NCBI GenBank assembly: GCA_022393335.1
Contig: JAJEKB010021191.1
Coordinates: 2,079,944 to 2,143,943 of the forward strand
Direction of reading: 5' to 3'
DNA: 64,000 bases
Source: Macrotrachela quadricornifera
Taxonomy: Eukaryota; Rotifera; Eurotatoria; Philodinida; Philodinidae
The notes below the pieces were generated by a model that did not search any database, had not been told where the DNA came from, and saw only the letters and a program-made list of their open reading frames with translations. Of the stretch, positions 11,577-23,644 are shown one piece after another (position 1 is the stretch's first letter; every line of letters begins with the position of its first letter). A program made the translations under genes and the position numbers.

Positions 11577-13189
11577 TTGTGTCAAATTATTCCTTGTTCA
11601 ACACAATAAAGTATTCATTTTGTCATGTCACAAACAATTAGAATATTTTTTTTTGTAAATAAAAACAATGAATTAGTGATATAGTAGATAAATAATTATA
11701 TAATTATCCTTTCGTATCGCAAATGGTATGATGAAAAATTTCGTTTTCATCAAAGTAATAACAACGAACGTGTAGGTTTTCAGTCGTGATGTACATCTGT
11801 AAAGTGTTGTATCCTGATACTGAAATTATTGTTTTCAACTAACATTAAATCGATGTTCATCTTATAAAAATCGAGTCGACAAGATCGAGTCAAATTTAAA
11901 GAAATAAAATTACCTTTTTAACTCTTGTTTCGCATAATTATCGCGACTTGAAGTTAGCCAAATTAGATGCTGTAATGTTATCAGTTTCATCGAATCCTAT
12001 CGAGTGAGTTCGACCTGGGTTCGTACAGAAACTTGTTCGTTTTTCGATGATGTGTGTCAACCTTATCCTCAACACAAAAATTGAATATTAAAATGTTCTT
12101 GCACGCGATAGAATGAATGACCAAATTCTTTTTTTATTAAGAAAAACACTGTTGAAGTCTAAATAAAAGTGCAAAAAATACAGAAAAAAAAGCAGAATCT
12201 ATTTAATTTATAGAAAATTTTTTAATAAATATAAACGTTCAATTTGTTAAGTTTCTCATGTGTTATGAATATGTAATTATATATAAAAAGTTATTTACAA
12301 CTGAAAAGATAAAATAAATTACAAATATACATGTTTTAATCAAATTCACTTTTAAATAGTCTTAAGTTGAGTAAAATAAAAGAAAAATATGACTTTTTGA
12401 ATAAATTAGTTAAAAAAATGATAAAGTTCTCCAATAAACATGTTTAGTTCAGTCAAATAGTTATTAGATAAAAATGACATATGTATATAAAGCAAGGCTC
12501 GAAATGGGCCTCATTTTTATGCTTTGGAGCAGTGTAAGCCCGATAAAAATGTTTTTATTGACATATTTTATGATAGAATTCGAAATTCATTTACGTGTTT
12601 AACAATGTATTTGAGAGCACATTGACAAGATTTTACAGTCTTTTAGTTAGTTTGTCGAGGTAGAGACAAAATCAATATGACATGAATGGAGCAGCTTCTT
12701 GAATTTAATGAATTAACAGAAAAAAATTCAAAAAATGCGTTTTAAACGCTATAGAAATTGTGATCGTTTTCGGATGTTAATCGCGGTTCCCGATTGTGAC
12801 CTAAAAGCGCCCAAAAAAAAACATGAAAACGAAAAATATTTAGCGATGAGTGATATTTAGCAAGAAAAACGCCATATATACTTTTTAATAGACTAGAAAA
12901 TAAACTGGTTGTATACTTGTCGATGTTTCTTGAACGTTTGTGGACAACAATCGGGAACCGCGATTGTCAACGTAATGCAAACAGTAAAATGAAGCGTGAA
13001 AACGCTAACTTTCATCGCTCACTGAATTTTATATAGTTTACGTATTATATGGTTCGAAACGTGTATTTCTCTTGTTTTTAAAGACGTCTCTAGCTGACAA
13101 TTGAGAATCCGGATTAGCATCCAAAAACGCCCAAATCTTTCTTGTGTTAACATAAGCCTTTTTACAACGATTTTCTCATGCGTTTTTCA
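11577..13189. other. Gene-poor AT-rich region with relic repeats
   Basis: No convincing coding exon. A segment at about 11941-12035 (GTTAGCCAAATTAGATGC ... TTTCATCGAATCC ... GAGTTCGACCTGG) recurs at about 47525-47640, so it is a dispersed repeat. Confidence 0.5.
12779..12965. repeat. Short palindromic repeat, 19-bp perfect arms
   Basis: AATCGCGGTTCCCGATTGT at 12779-12797 is perfectly inverted at 12947-12965, about 150 bases apart. A third, degenerate version (GACAATTGAGAATCCGGATT) follows near 13096-13115. GC-rich arms in AT-rich surroundings suggest the ends of a small mobile element. No target duplication could be assigned. Confidence 0.55.
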
Positions 13190-13736
13190 TCCGTGTACCT
13201 TAATCTATTCCCTTAAGCTACAATAGCTCCTTAACTTATCTCTTAACCTAACCCCTTAATCTACCCTTTAACCTAATCCGTTAATTTAATCCCATAATCC
13301 AACCCTTAATCTATTCCCTTAGCCTAATCCTTAACCTATTGCCTTAAACTGTATCTTAATCTGTTCCCTCATCCTAATCTCTTAATCTAGCCCTTAATCT
13401 ATCCACTCAGTCTATCCCTTCAACCTACCCTTAATACAATCGCCTAACCTGTGACTTATTCTAATTCATTAATGAAGCCGCTTTACCTAACCCTCACCCT
13501 CAAGATTCTTTAATCTAACCCCTTTATCTATTCTCTAGTCTATTCCTTATTCTATCTTCCTTAATCTAACCCCTTTATCTATTCTCTAGTCTATTCCTTA
13601 TTCTATCTTCCTTAATCTACGTATAACCCTTAATCTGATTCCTATAGTCTACCATCTTAATCTATCTGCTTAATCTAACTCCTGAACTTACCTTCTTTAC
13701 GTATCCTCTTAGTCTAATTCTTAACCTCTCCTCTTA
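13190..13736. repeat. Degenerate CCTTAATCTA satellite
   Basis: Loosely repeated 10-13-mers of the type CCCTTAATCTA / CCTTAACCTAA fill the stretch. A perfect 51-bp tandem duplication occurs at 13510-13560 and 13561-13611. The array resumes at 14376-14660 on the far side of a foldback insertion. It resembles a degenerate telomere-type or interspersed pyrimidine-rich satellite. No exact telomeric array is present. Confidence 0.75.
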
Positions 13737-14372
13737 CGAGGAAACGTTTTTCAGGTGCCTCCCTCCGATTACAATGATTTTTTGCCTATAGACAGTAAAT
13801 CGTTCCTAATAATAACTCTAAAAGGGTTTGGGTTCTTATTGAGATATGGTGAAATTATCAGATTTTCCACATGTCTCATTCTAAAAGATCCTTATGGGAA
13901 CCCAGATACGAACAACTCGAATTTTTGAATTTTGGTCTGAAACTCCGCGCATACAGAGGTCTCAACTAAATTAACTTGTGTAGAAAAATTTAAAAGCTTT
14001 AAGGAAAGTCTTCTCGAGATATGGAACTTTCAAATTTTAAGCGCTTCTCTATAGATAATGTATATAACATGCAGTTTTTCAAAGCTTTGTATCCTGGCGA
14101 GACTTTGCTCAAAACTTTAAAACTTTTCTACACAAGCTAGGCTAGTTGAGATCTTTGTATGAGCGAAGTTTCAGGCTAAAATTCAAAAATACGAGTTGTT
14201 CGTATCTGGATTCCCATAAGGATCTTTTAGAATGAGACATATTGAAAATCTGGTAATATCGCCACATCTCAATAGGAACCCAAACCTTTTAGAGTTATTA
14301 TTAGGCACGATTTACTGTCTATAGGCAAAAAATCATTGTAATCGGAGGGAGGCACCTGGAAAGGTTTCCTCG
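13737..14372. mobile_element. Foldback element, TTA target duplication
   Basis: Almost the whole 636 bp is one inverted repeat. The left end CGAGGAAACGTTTTTCAGGT pairs with the right end (CACCTGGAAAGGTTTCCTCG), and pairing continues through arms of about 300 bp to a centre near 14050. TTA occurs on both sides (13734-13736 and 14373-14375). There is no ORF. The CGAGG ends and 3-bp TWA duplication match two other elements here (16939-17557 and 25216-27473). TWA duplications are typical of PIF/Harbinger, so a non-autonomous member is the best guess. Confidence 0.82.
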
Positions 14373-14375
14373 TTA

Positions 14376-14660
14376 GCCTAATTTCTTAATGTAACTGATT
14401 AATTTATTCCGTTAATCTCTGGCTTATTCTGTCTTCCTAAATCTATGTACATTCCCTCAATCTAATCCATTAGTCTCTCCGCTTAACCTAACCTATTAAT
14501 CTATTCCACAATATACCATTCTAAATATACCTAAATTCACAATCTATTCACTTGACTGAACCCTTACTCTTGAACATTAATCTATTGCTTTAATTTATGT
14601 CTATCTGCTTAGTTTTTCTCCTTATTTGATCTTCCGTAATCTGCCTGTTAATAGGCATGC
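14376..14660. repeat. CCTTAATCTA satellite, continuation
   Basis: Same degenerate pyrimidine-rich repeats as 13190-13736, split by the foldback insertion. Confidence 0.65.
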
Positions 14661-16938
14661 ACTGGATTTGAGAGTAGACCGGGAATCCCTGGTTCGATCG
14701 CTTCAGAGTTCGATCGTTCCTGGTATCGGAGTTCTGGATTGTGTGTGAGGATGTAACAATACTATTATCGTTAATATCAATACCGATATAAGATTGAGGT
14801 ATTCATAATGAATGGTATTGGCATTGATTGGTATTGATATTAATATGAAATATGGCGGCGAGGAGCTGGTAGTTTCGCAGATTAATGTCAATATCTTGAA
14901 AACCGAGAACAGATGCGGATTCTTCTACCTCGAAAATCGTTCATCGAACTTCATAAGAATTCATCATTTTTCGGAAAGGGGACTTTCTTTGATTAAGTGT
15001 TTCAATTCACAAACCTCGAAAAATGGATTAAAGATTTGGACTTCCTTATGCTGAAAATTTTTGCTCAAACTTTATAAAAGATCGTTATTTTTGCAGAGTA
15101 CTTTTTGCATAAAGAAAATCTTAAACTCCTAAAGCTTTCCTTATTCAATGGCGTAACTATCCTAACTTTGATTGTTATTTTTAGACTTAAAGTGACAAAG
15201 CATACTGCTTTAACTTTAGTAGTCAAACTTTAAAATATCACTTTAACTTCAAATTTTGAATTAAAATTAAAATGTCACCATTAGTCTACCCTAATTCATT
15301 TTTAACTTTGGACAGTGTAAAAAGCTCGAACTATTCAGCTCTTGTTCTTTAACAGTTATTCAAAAAATGCCTGTCCACCACTGAGCAATGCGATGAACAT
15401 TAATTATCTCTCTATCAATTTACCTGTTTAGCTTATCAACTAATTAGGTGTATACTTATCTAGTTCGCTATCTAACTATTTATCTAAATGTCTCGTTCGC
15501 TACCTGTCTATCCATTTTACTATGCACTTAACTAAGTATTTAATTGGCAAATCTGACTTTTATCGAAAGATAACATGTTGAGAATAAATTGGTAGCAACG
15601 ATGAATGTATCGGTGTCAAAATAGAAAAATGTTCCCAAACGAAATGTATGAAAATGAGTATACGAGCAGTTAATAATATTTGTTTTAGACATTCTTATTT
15701 TCGATACTTTTATTTGTCACGCTGTTTGAGTAAATCTATCTAAATAGCCATATACCAATCCACCTGTCTACCTGTCGATTTGGCTATATATTCAATTAAC
15801 TATATAACCGTCCATGTATCATTTGCCTGTCGATCTGTTGATCATAATAAAAATACAATGCTTTTAAAAGAGACATTCTGTAAGACTAAAAGTAGAAACG
15901 CGCAATGCAGCACCCACCGAATGAAAGGTGCAAATAGCGCGAGTAATAAAAACGAAATACAAGAATCATACAAATGAAAAAAAAATGAAGCAACAAGAAG
16001 ATAGCAACATATGTAATATGAAAACAAGCAATATAAGCCATATAACCAGGCAAGGGAAAAAATTATCTTGTTTCATGTCCACATGGACTTTCACTTTAGT
16101 TAAAAAAAGGGAGACACTTTGTTGCAAAAGAAAGAAAGAGTATTTTTGACCAGAGATTGAAGAACAATGAAATTCAAGTATTTTGGCAGAAAAGTATGGC
16201 AATAAGATCCATAGACGAAAACAATATAAAAATATAGTTTATAAGCAACTACGCCGTAATCGTTAAGTGTTTCAAGCACGCCAATAAAAATATCGCTGAA
16301 AAACTTATGAGGATGAAACTTTTGGATAATTTACATGCATACGAGAAAGGCTGTGCATGGAAAAGTTAATAAAGGAAGTATTTTGAACTCTACGTGATCG
16401 CATATACTTGGATGAAAAAAATGACCTACTTCAAAATCAAAAAAAAATGAAGCTGTCAATGTTCACACGGCTGGTTCCAACGACAAGCATTTTAACGTCC
16501 GAAAATGGACTCTTTTCAAGGAGACTTATGCATTTCTATAAAATCTTGTCTGCTTATGTCTAGATAAAATCAGTCATCGAAATTTCTATATGAAACGACA
16601 ATTTGTATTCTAGTTATGAAAGCAAAAATATTTATAGAACACGCATAAAATACTGAGGTTTGAATAGTTTTAACGTATATTTTAAAGTACAGCGTAAAGC
16701 TGTCGAAAAGTTTAGCATTTAGGTCGTTTAAATGATTAAAAATAGAGGATTGATAAAAAAATTTGTGCGTTATAACCGTGAAAGTTATGAAATTTTATTG
16801 TCAATAAAGCATTTTTTACTACACGCGTTTAAAGCCAAAGAATCTATTAAAATGATAGATGTATATGCGTCCAAAAACTTGCGGCGTGATTTCAAGAGCG
16901 TGCAAATACTAAAACATTTTGCGAGAGAATTGGACTAA
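14661..16938. other. Gene-free region with degenerate TATC-type repeats
   Basis: Imperfect CTATC/CTAAC/CTACC-type microsatellite tracts run through about 15395-15840. Short ORFs around 15780-16200 overlap on both strands and carry no domain. Nothing else is supportable. Confidence 0.5.
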
Positions 16939-17557
16939 GGAAGGAACCTTTTCAACTGTCAAATCGCTTTTGAGTTCGAACTTTGTGCGTTAGGTAGACC
17001 CTAGTGAGGTATGAAAAACCACAAGAGATTGAATCCCCTTAAGCCTTATATCCAGAGTTATAGATAGTTTACTGGAATTTTGGCCTATGGGATGGTATAT
17101 ACCAAAAAATCGAGTGTCAGTATTTCGGGCTGAGATTTTGCCCATAGACAGGTCTATTGGTAGGTAGAATGTCCTGAAAACTTCAGCTCAAAAGAATGTT
17201 TTCTTCTCGAGATATTAAGGTCCAAAAAAAAAGAAAATTCTAGCATGTCGAGTGGGATATGGCTGTTTTTCGGGATTATAATATCTCGGGAAGGAAACAT
17301 TCTTTTGAGCTAAAATTTTCAGGACATTCTACCTACCAATAGACCTGTCTATGGGCAAAATCTCAGCCCGAAATACTGACACTCGATTTTTTGGTATATA
17401 CCATCCCATAGGCCAAAATTCCAGTAAAATGTCTATAACTCTCGACAGAGGGCTTAAGGGGATTCAATCTCTTGTGGTTTTTCATACCTCACTAGGGTCT
17501 ACCTAACGCACAAAGTTCGAACTCAAAAGCGATTTGACAGTTGAAAAGGTTCCCTCG
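16939..17557. mobile_element. Foldback element, TAA target duplication
   Basis: A near-complete palindrome of about 619 bp. Arms begin GGAAGGAACCTTTTCAACTG and end with the complement (CAGTTGAAAAGGTTCCCTCG). Inner arms include TGCGTTAGGTAGACCCTAGT and a GAGCTGAAGTTTTCAGG segment in both orientations. TAA flanks both sides (16936-16938 and 17558-17560). The left end appears to have lost the CGAGGG start kept at the right. The inner sequence is related to the outer element at 25216-27473. Confidence 0.82.
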
Positions 17558-17560
17558 TAA

Positions 17561-18029
17561 GAGTTTTTCCGTTAAAAACGCTTAAAATCGCATAACTTGA
17601 GTGTTATAACGCTACAATTTTTAGGAAAAAAAACGAAAAGATTTAATATATAGTTAAACGCTAGAAATGTTTAATTTATGGACGTGTTCACATCAACTAT
17701 TTAACTGTATGAGGACGTCAATAAAGTTTTTACCAAAAAACGTCTAAAACTTGATATTTTCAGCCGTTAAAACGTGCATATTAAGAAATGGGCGTTTAAA
17801 TGTCATAAAAATAAATAGTTCAAGTGTTTATGAGGCCAGATATAATGGTAAGAAAAGATTTGCTTGTCTTCGCGCATTGAAATATAAAGTTATTGGCGTT
17901 TACACGCCTACTTCCAAAAACACGCCGTAAAACGCTAAATAATATTGATTTTTGGGTGTTTAAATGCGTTTATTCAAAATCTTGTCTGATTGGATAGATA
18001 TATTATTCTATTTCTTTTGAATGTTTTAG
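17561..18029. other. Gene-free stretch upstream of BEN-like exons
   Basis: Recurrent AAACGC/GCGTTT-type words but no clear period. It ends in a splice acceptor (TTTTGAATGTTTTAG) for the exon at 18030, so it is probably intronic; no upstream exon was found. Confidence 0.4.
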
Positions 18030-18708
18030 ATACTTCATTGAGATCGATCGAAAACAAATTGGCCGATTTCAGCAAAACAATGATGAAGATGAGTCGTGCA
18101 ACGCATCAAATTGCATCGTCTTCTGGAATAATAGTGAGTGGCTTTTTTATTGATATCATTCGAAATTGATCATTCTAGGGTTCACATAACCTTGATCGTT
18201 ATCGAGATTCAAATACTCATGAAACATTTTTAGATAAAGTAGTAAATGATTATGAAACTACTTTCAGCAATCAATATTTACTATTTTATTTATAGGAATT
18301 TAAAGGTCACAATTTCGTTGAAGTAGTCGGTAGAGATTTTGGAGATTTTGCTCGTCAAGTCATGCGTATTTTCTTTACTGAAGAAGAACTTAAAACTTGT
18401 ATTTTATCACCAAAACGACGACATTTGGCTGGAGAACTTCTCGATTCTGAATGTTTTCGTCTTTTGAACGGTTTTTAAAAGCTAGTTTATTTTAGTTTCG
18501 TTTTTATCTTTGGTTTTTTGTAGAAGCTGTTCAAACAAAATATTGTCTAGCTTCATATTTGCACGATGATTTCTTCAAGTATCATCTTGGTCCGAAATTC
18601 AGCGATTTTCTAATGGAAGAACGTCGTCGAGCAGAAAAAAAGAATATTCGAAAACAAACAACTGCAGCCATTTCTAACACAACGACTCAACAACTGGCAA
18701 CTGACTGA
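18030..18708 (+). CDS. 3' exons of a BEN-domain-like protein (partial)
   Basis: Four in-phase exons: 18030-18133, 18179-18238, 18296-18470 and 18524-18708 (TGA). The core reads F-A-R-Q-V-M-R-I-F-F-T-E-E-E-L, then L-S-P-K-R-R, then L-L-D-S-E-C-F-R-L-L-N. That resembles BEN domains (an Arg-Leu helix followed by F-T-x-E-E-L and a helix near the end), which are DNA- or chromatin-binding. The C-terminus is basic, then Thr/Gln-rich. No start codon or 5' exon is recognisable, because the upstream 1 kb is repeats and a foldback insertion. The gene may be 5'-truncated or have a long first intron. The BEN assignment is tentative; the exon structure is firmer. Confidence 0.55.
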
Positions 18709-18853
18709 AAAAAATTATTATTTTTACATGTAAGAAAGTTTTTTTTTGCTGTTTTATCAATGATCTATATTTTTCTGATCATGTTAATTTTTGAAATAGT
18801 TTTTATTTCATGTATTTTGTATTTTTTTTGTATCTGATGAACTCTTTTATTTA

Positions 18854-18859
18854 TTAAAT
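18854..18859 (+). terminator. Possible variant poly(A) signal
   Basis: ATTAAA about 145 bases downstream of the BEN-like stop codon. Weak evidence. Confidence 0.25.
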
Positions 18860-19041
18860 ATATACTTGAATGAAAACGAAAACAGCTAGACGTAGTAGTA
18901 TGATGAATAGCTTTTGAAGAAACGGTTTCATATACGATCGTTCACACAGAATATACGCTCCGTATACGGGATTCGTAACTATCGACCTGGCCATATCTCA
19001 CTTAAGATAAAAGATAAAGGATAAAATGTTCATAGATGTCC

Positions 19042-19900
19042 TAATACCATTACACCGGGTAACGGCAGTCAAACGTCAAATTACCCGCAGGGGTAATCAA
19101 ATGAACGATTTCAAAAGGTGATACTACCATTACCCAAGTAATAAAAGGGTATCCCGAAAAAGTTGAGGAATTTGAGTGGATTTGTTGTAACGGCACGATT
19201 ACCCAAGTAATAGAAGGATATCCTTAAAAAGTTGAGGAATTTGAGTGGATTTGGGGTAACGGTGTNNNNNNNNNNNNNNNNNNNNNNNNNNNNNNNNNNN
19301 NNNNNNNNNNNNNNNNNNNNNNNNNNNNNNNNNNNNNNNNNNNNNNNNNNNNNNNNNNNNNNNNNNNNNNNNNNNNNNNNNNNNNNNNNNNNNNNNNNNN
19401 NNNNNNNNNNNNNNNNNNNNNNNNNNNNNNNNNNNNNNNNNNNNNNNNNNNNNNNNNNNNNNNNNNNNNNNNNNNNNNNNNNNCAAATCCACTCAAATTC
19501 CTCAACTTTTTAAGGATACCCTCCCTTCACGTGGGTAATGACACCGTTACCCCAAATCCACTCGTATTACTCAACTTTTTAAGGATAACCTCCCTTCACT
19601 TGGGTAATGACACCGTTACGGCAAATCCACTCGAATTACTCAACTTTTTAAGGATAACCTCCCTTCACTTGGGTAATGACACCGTTGGCCTAAAGCCACT
19701 CAAATTTCTGAACGTTTAGGATACTTTTTTATCACCTGTTTAGTCGTTTGATTTCACTCAATTCGCCGGAGGATGTGAATGATTTTGAGAATAGTTATTG
19801 ATGGTAGGGATGGGATATAATTGTATTGTAGTAGAATAGATCGGTTCGCTCGTGTGGATAATTACACGATCTCGTGCCGTTACCCGGCGTAACGGTATTA
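19042..19900. mobile_element. Foldback element with inverted 69-bp minisatellite arrays
   Basis: Terminal arms TAATACCATTACACCGGGTA (19042-) and its near-complement ending at 19900 (CGGCGTAACGGTATTA) bracket the unit. Inside the left arm, units contain GTTGAGGAATTTGAGTGGAT at a 69-bp period (19162 and 19231). Inside the right arm the same units lie in inverse orientation (AAATCCACTC at 19485, 19554 and 19623, also period 69). The middle is an assembly gap, so the full copy number is unknown. Apparent ORFs across the gap are artefacts. Confidence 0.78.
19266..19483. other. Assembly gap (218 N)
   Basis: The run of N sits at the centre of the inverted minisatellite, where assembly is expected to fail. 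Confidence 0.98.
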
Positions 19901-22657
19901 TGACACCACTCAAAATGTTAAATTTACTTATAGACGATGTGTAATTCAATTCTGTACCAACTTATATTTAAACCAATTTAAAATAGTAGAATTCAGTATT
20001 TTTATAAATCAAATAATATGATTACGTGAATTGTATCTACTTTCTACAACTCTTTCGTGTTTTAAACAGACACTTTACAATATAACTATCAGCTCTTTTA
20101 CAATGATTCATCTTGTTTCTATCATTTCTAAGGGTTGTTTTTCGAGCAAATAATAACGGAGAGAAAATTTAACAATTTTCAAAATATTGCTTTGTTAAAA
20201 ATTCTGTCTTATAGAACAAACGAATGCATAATATATAAGTAGTCGATTGAAACTTTAAAGAACTATTTTACAGTGAATTATTTCTATAAGTCAAATATTT
20301 ACTCGTACAGAAAAATTAATTTAATAAAAGAATGTATAGCAAACAGATGTATTTCATAGTATCATACTATTTGAGTGAGAAAAATGTTGAATTATATTAT
20401 TTTAAATTAAACAAAATTCATTTTTCTTGACTATTTTCTTACTTGATTTGTCGATTTCATCCTACTCATTTTGATCTATATAACTTCTATTTCAGCTATT
20501 CTAATCAAATAACAATCTATTTCAACTTGCCATATCGGTCAAATACGTTAAAACATTACTATATCGTCAAAGTCTATCAAGCTCTTATATAAAGGAAATA
20601 ACCATGTAGTAAAATTATAAGTGATCGTCTAGGAAAACAATTTTGCTTGAATATGTTTTACTTACGAACAAAGCATATTGTAAACAATAATAAAAGGTAT
20701 ATTTTTTACATGATCAAATAATACTAGTGGGTATATGAATGTATTTTTTCTAACATTTCTATCATCCGGCTTATTGTAAAATGACATAGAGATAAGAGAA
20801 AAAAAAAATATACAATGTCTATTGATGTTGATATTTGATATAATCCAAAGCCAAATATCTCTATACAACAGAACAAAATATTCCAGGATTATAATTGTGA
20901 TGATCTTAAACGAGAGTATAGTCCCATTTATCTTGACATCAACGATTGCAAACAGCAGATTTACGATCGTATATGAGCCATAAATCACCTGTTTGGTAAG
21001 AACAGTCTTACGATCTGCATCTACTAATATGCAGTCATAAGATTCTCTTATGAGTCGTCATAATTGAGCGATTAAATTGTTCGGTGCGTGCCCATAAAGT
21101 ATTGTATTCGAATTTTGGTATCATCAGCCATGGAATGATTCCAGACACGTCACACTAATGACTGTTTGTCTCAAATCACTCATCCATCTACATGTCGATT
21201 ACATCATGTGAGACAATATAATTTTCATGGCGACTATGCTGCTAGTCAGTATGTATGAGAATCTCAAGTGGTTGAGCGAGAAAAATACTACATCGTGCTA
21301 GCTTTCTATCCAGAACTGTAGCTAGTTATAGCTATAGGAAAAATATCAGATTTATAAAACTGCTCTCGAGTGTCATCCTACACTGGAAGGTAACTGAAAG
21401 GTAATGGTATTCTTCTTCTTATCTCGTGGTAATTAAAATTAGGTAGTTCAATATTATTTTTAACCTTCGAAATTCTTTGGTAGTCTTTTCTAATAAAAAT
21501 TGATCTGTTGATTATTACAGTTTTTATAAAAGGAACTGATATGGAGCTGCCTAAATCTACAAATGATACGTGCTGATTTCGTTTCTTCTTATTCTCTTTA
21601 CTATCATTCTTTCAATGATGACACTTATGTCTAGTTTTTTTTCCTTTCCTGTCATGTATGACATTATTGGATTTTTCACTTGGTTTTTTTTCGTTCTCTC
21701 TTTAGTGATAGTTTTAGGATTTCTTGTTGTCCTTAAGATATTTTTAATCGTCATATTTGCAATCTTTGATAATTCAAATTCTCTTTGTTTATCATTCTAT
21801 ATATAGTTACTCTTCAGTAGTAGTCTGCAGTTCCTAAAAATACACGGAGCCGTCTGTTCTGGTTATCAAAAATGAAAAAAGCGGTTTCATTTTCGGTTCC
21901 TAAAATCTGCTCTGGTAACCGACAATTTTACGATAATATACAAAATGTCAAATAATAGATATTTCAGAAATTTCTATTTTTCATTTTCGAGATTGTTCAT
22001 GTTTATCCTTTCATCAAATGCATTTTCTTCACATAATGTAAAAGAAAAGTGAAAGAATGAGAAAAAACACTATTGGTTTTTTTTCTAGTGAAGTATTATT
22101 CATATTATCATCCGTGTTCCATTGTTTAGTCACAAAATATGAAATTAACTTTAAAAAGTAAACTACGTTTGTTCATTCATACTGCATGTATAAGTATCCA
22201 TTAAAATATTTATTTGTTTGTAGTAGGATTATGAATCAATATTTTATATGGATAGAAAATTTCATTGTGAGCGAAACCACATAAGAGTATGAAGATAAAG
22301 ATGATACTAGTTAGCATTAAAAAAATTTCGGCTCCAACGGTTCCGATTCCGAATAGTAGAGACAGAAAAATTTGGATCTCGGTTCCAATTTTTTGTAATC
22401 GCAGACCTCTACTCCTCAGTTGTGGTGGAGATAGAATCGAATAAACATTAGGTTGGGATTGAGATCTTATAATGTGGGGATTCATTCGACATTTTTATTT
22501 CATTTTTGATATAAGACATCAGAGTGGATAATTGCATAATGGTTAACCGCTGATCTTCTCACGCTTCTTTTATTTATGAAAAAATGAATCAATGTTTCAA
22601 ACAATACGTATACTTAAGTTGATTGATTGAATGTAACTTTATTGGTATTATCATTAA
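19901..22657. other. Gene-free AT-rich region
   Basis: ORFs at 20662-20988, 21557-21806 and 22210-22485 are short, overlap on opposite strands and show no domain. No RNA gene or clear repeat structure was recognised. Confidence 0.5.
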
Positions 22658-23550
22658 GGGCTCCCCCCTCAGAAAAGTCATTTTTTCGGCAAAAAAATCG
22701 GAGTTGAGTTTTAATCATAAAAAGATGCGCTGAAGCTTCCTCTTTCAGAATTTGTATGGTTTTTTGGAAAATAAGTGGTTTTTCACAGATATATGGTATG
22801 AAACTTTGATTCTAGTATTATATTTTCGGAGAAATCTTCGTGGTTTTTCAGTTTGGAAAAACTGGGTCATTGCTTGTATGAACATTGAATATAACATTTT
22901 TATATCAACTAGCATAACAGATGACGCTAGCCTACTGAATCTATTACGTGCTTTGAAATATTTAATGAGATATCCTACTTCAACATGACTTTAATAGACT
23001 TAAAGGAAAAAATCCACTTCTAAAACTTCTTTTTCGATTTTCTCAAAACATGGTTTTCAATCAGGAAAATTGAAATAACTCCTTCTCAATTTGAGCTATA
23101 GCCAATATATTTTTTTATTTTAAAGGTCTTACCGAGAGGAAACTTTTGTCCGAACAGTTTTTTTAAAGTCGATTCCGGGTCTGAGAAAAGTGGAATTTAC
23201 TGTCGTTAAACCCCCATTTTTTATGCTGATTTTTAGACTCTTCCAGTAAAGTAGCCCTAAAAAATCAATAAAGTTGAATTTAAAAATTCTGGTGGGACAA
23301 AAGTTAGGTACTGAGATTAGCTTTAATTTGAAACCAACCCGACCTCGATATCTTGTGTTATGGCCAAGTTATATCGATTCTCCTAAAGGCCAAAAATGAC
23401 CTATGATTGAGATGAAACTCCACCCCAGTTAGGCCAATTGGGCTGATATTTTTACCAGAGACATATCTCATCAGGATCACTCATTCCTGAAAGTTTCAGC
23501 TCAAAAGGCCAATTCTAAGTTGGAAATCGTTTCTGAGGGAGGGGTCTCCC
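22658..23550. mobile_element. TIR element flanked by TTAA
   Basis: The left end GGGCTCCCCCCTCAGAAA pairs with the right end TTTCTGAGGGAGGGGTCTCC plus C. TTAA lies on both sides (22654-22657 and 23551-23554), the target site of piggyBac-type transposons. The interior has no transposase. Segments such as TTTTTACCAGAG and CTCATCAGGATCACTCATTC recur inverted at about 61190-61312, where a decayed relative lies. Confidence 0.68.
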
Positions 23551-23586
23551 TTAAGTGTTTCTACTAAAAATCATCTGATATAGTAT

Positions 23587-23592
23587 TTTATT
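23587..23592 (-). terminator. Probable poly(A) signal of helicase-PARP gene
   Basis: AATAAA on the minus strand, 53 bases past the stop codon at 23647-23645. Confidence 0.5.
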
Positions 23593-23644
23593 AATAAAGT
23601 GCAAATAATAGGAAGTGTTCATAATAGAAAAAAAATATATCATT

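Noticed and set aside
11941..12035. Possible tRNA or tRNA-derived SINE (TTAGCCAAATTAG ... GAGTTCGACCTGG)
   Set aside because: The A- and B-box-like words are present, but no cloverleaf forms; kept only as a dispersed repeat shared with about 47.5 kb.
14640..14715. GGTTCGATCGC, resembling a tRNA B box
   Set aside because: No acceptor stem, D arm or anticodon arm can be folded around it.
19199..19513. ORFs on both strands spanning the N run
   Set aside because: They exist only because N codons do not break frames; the sequence is minisatellite.
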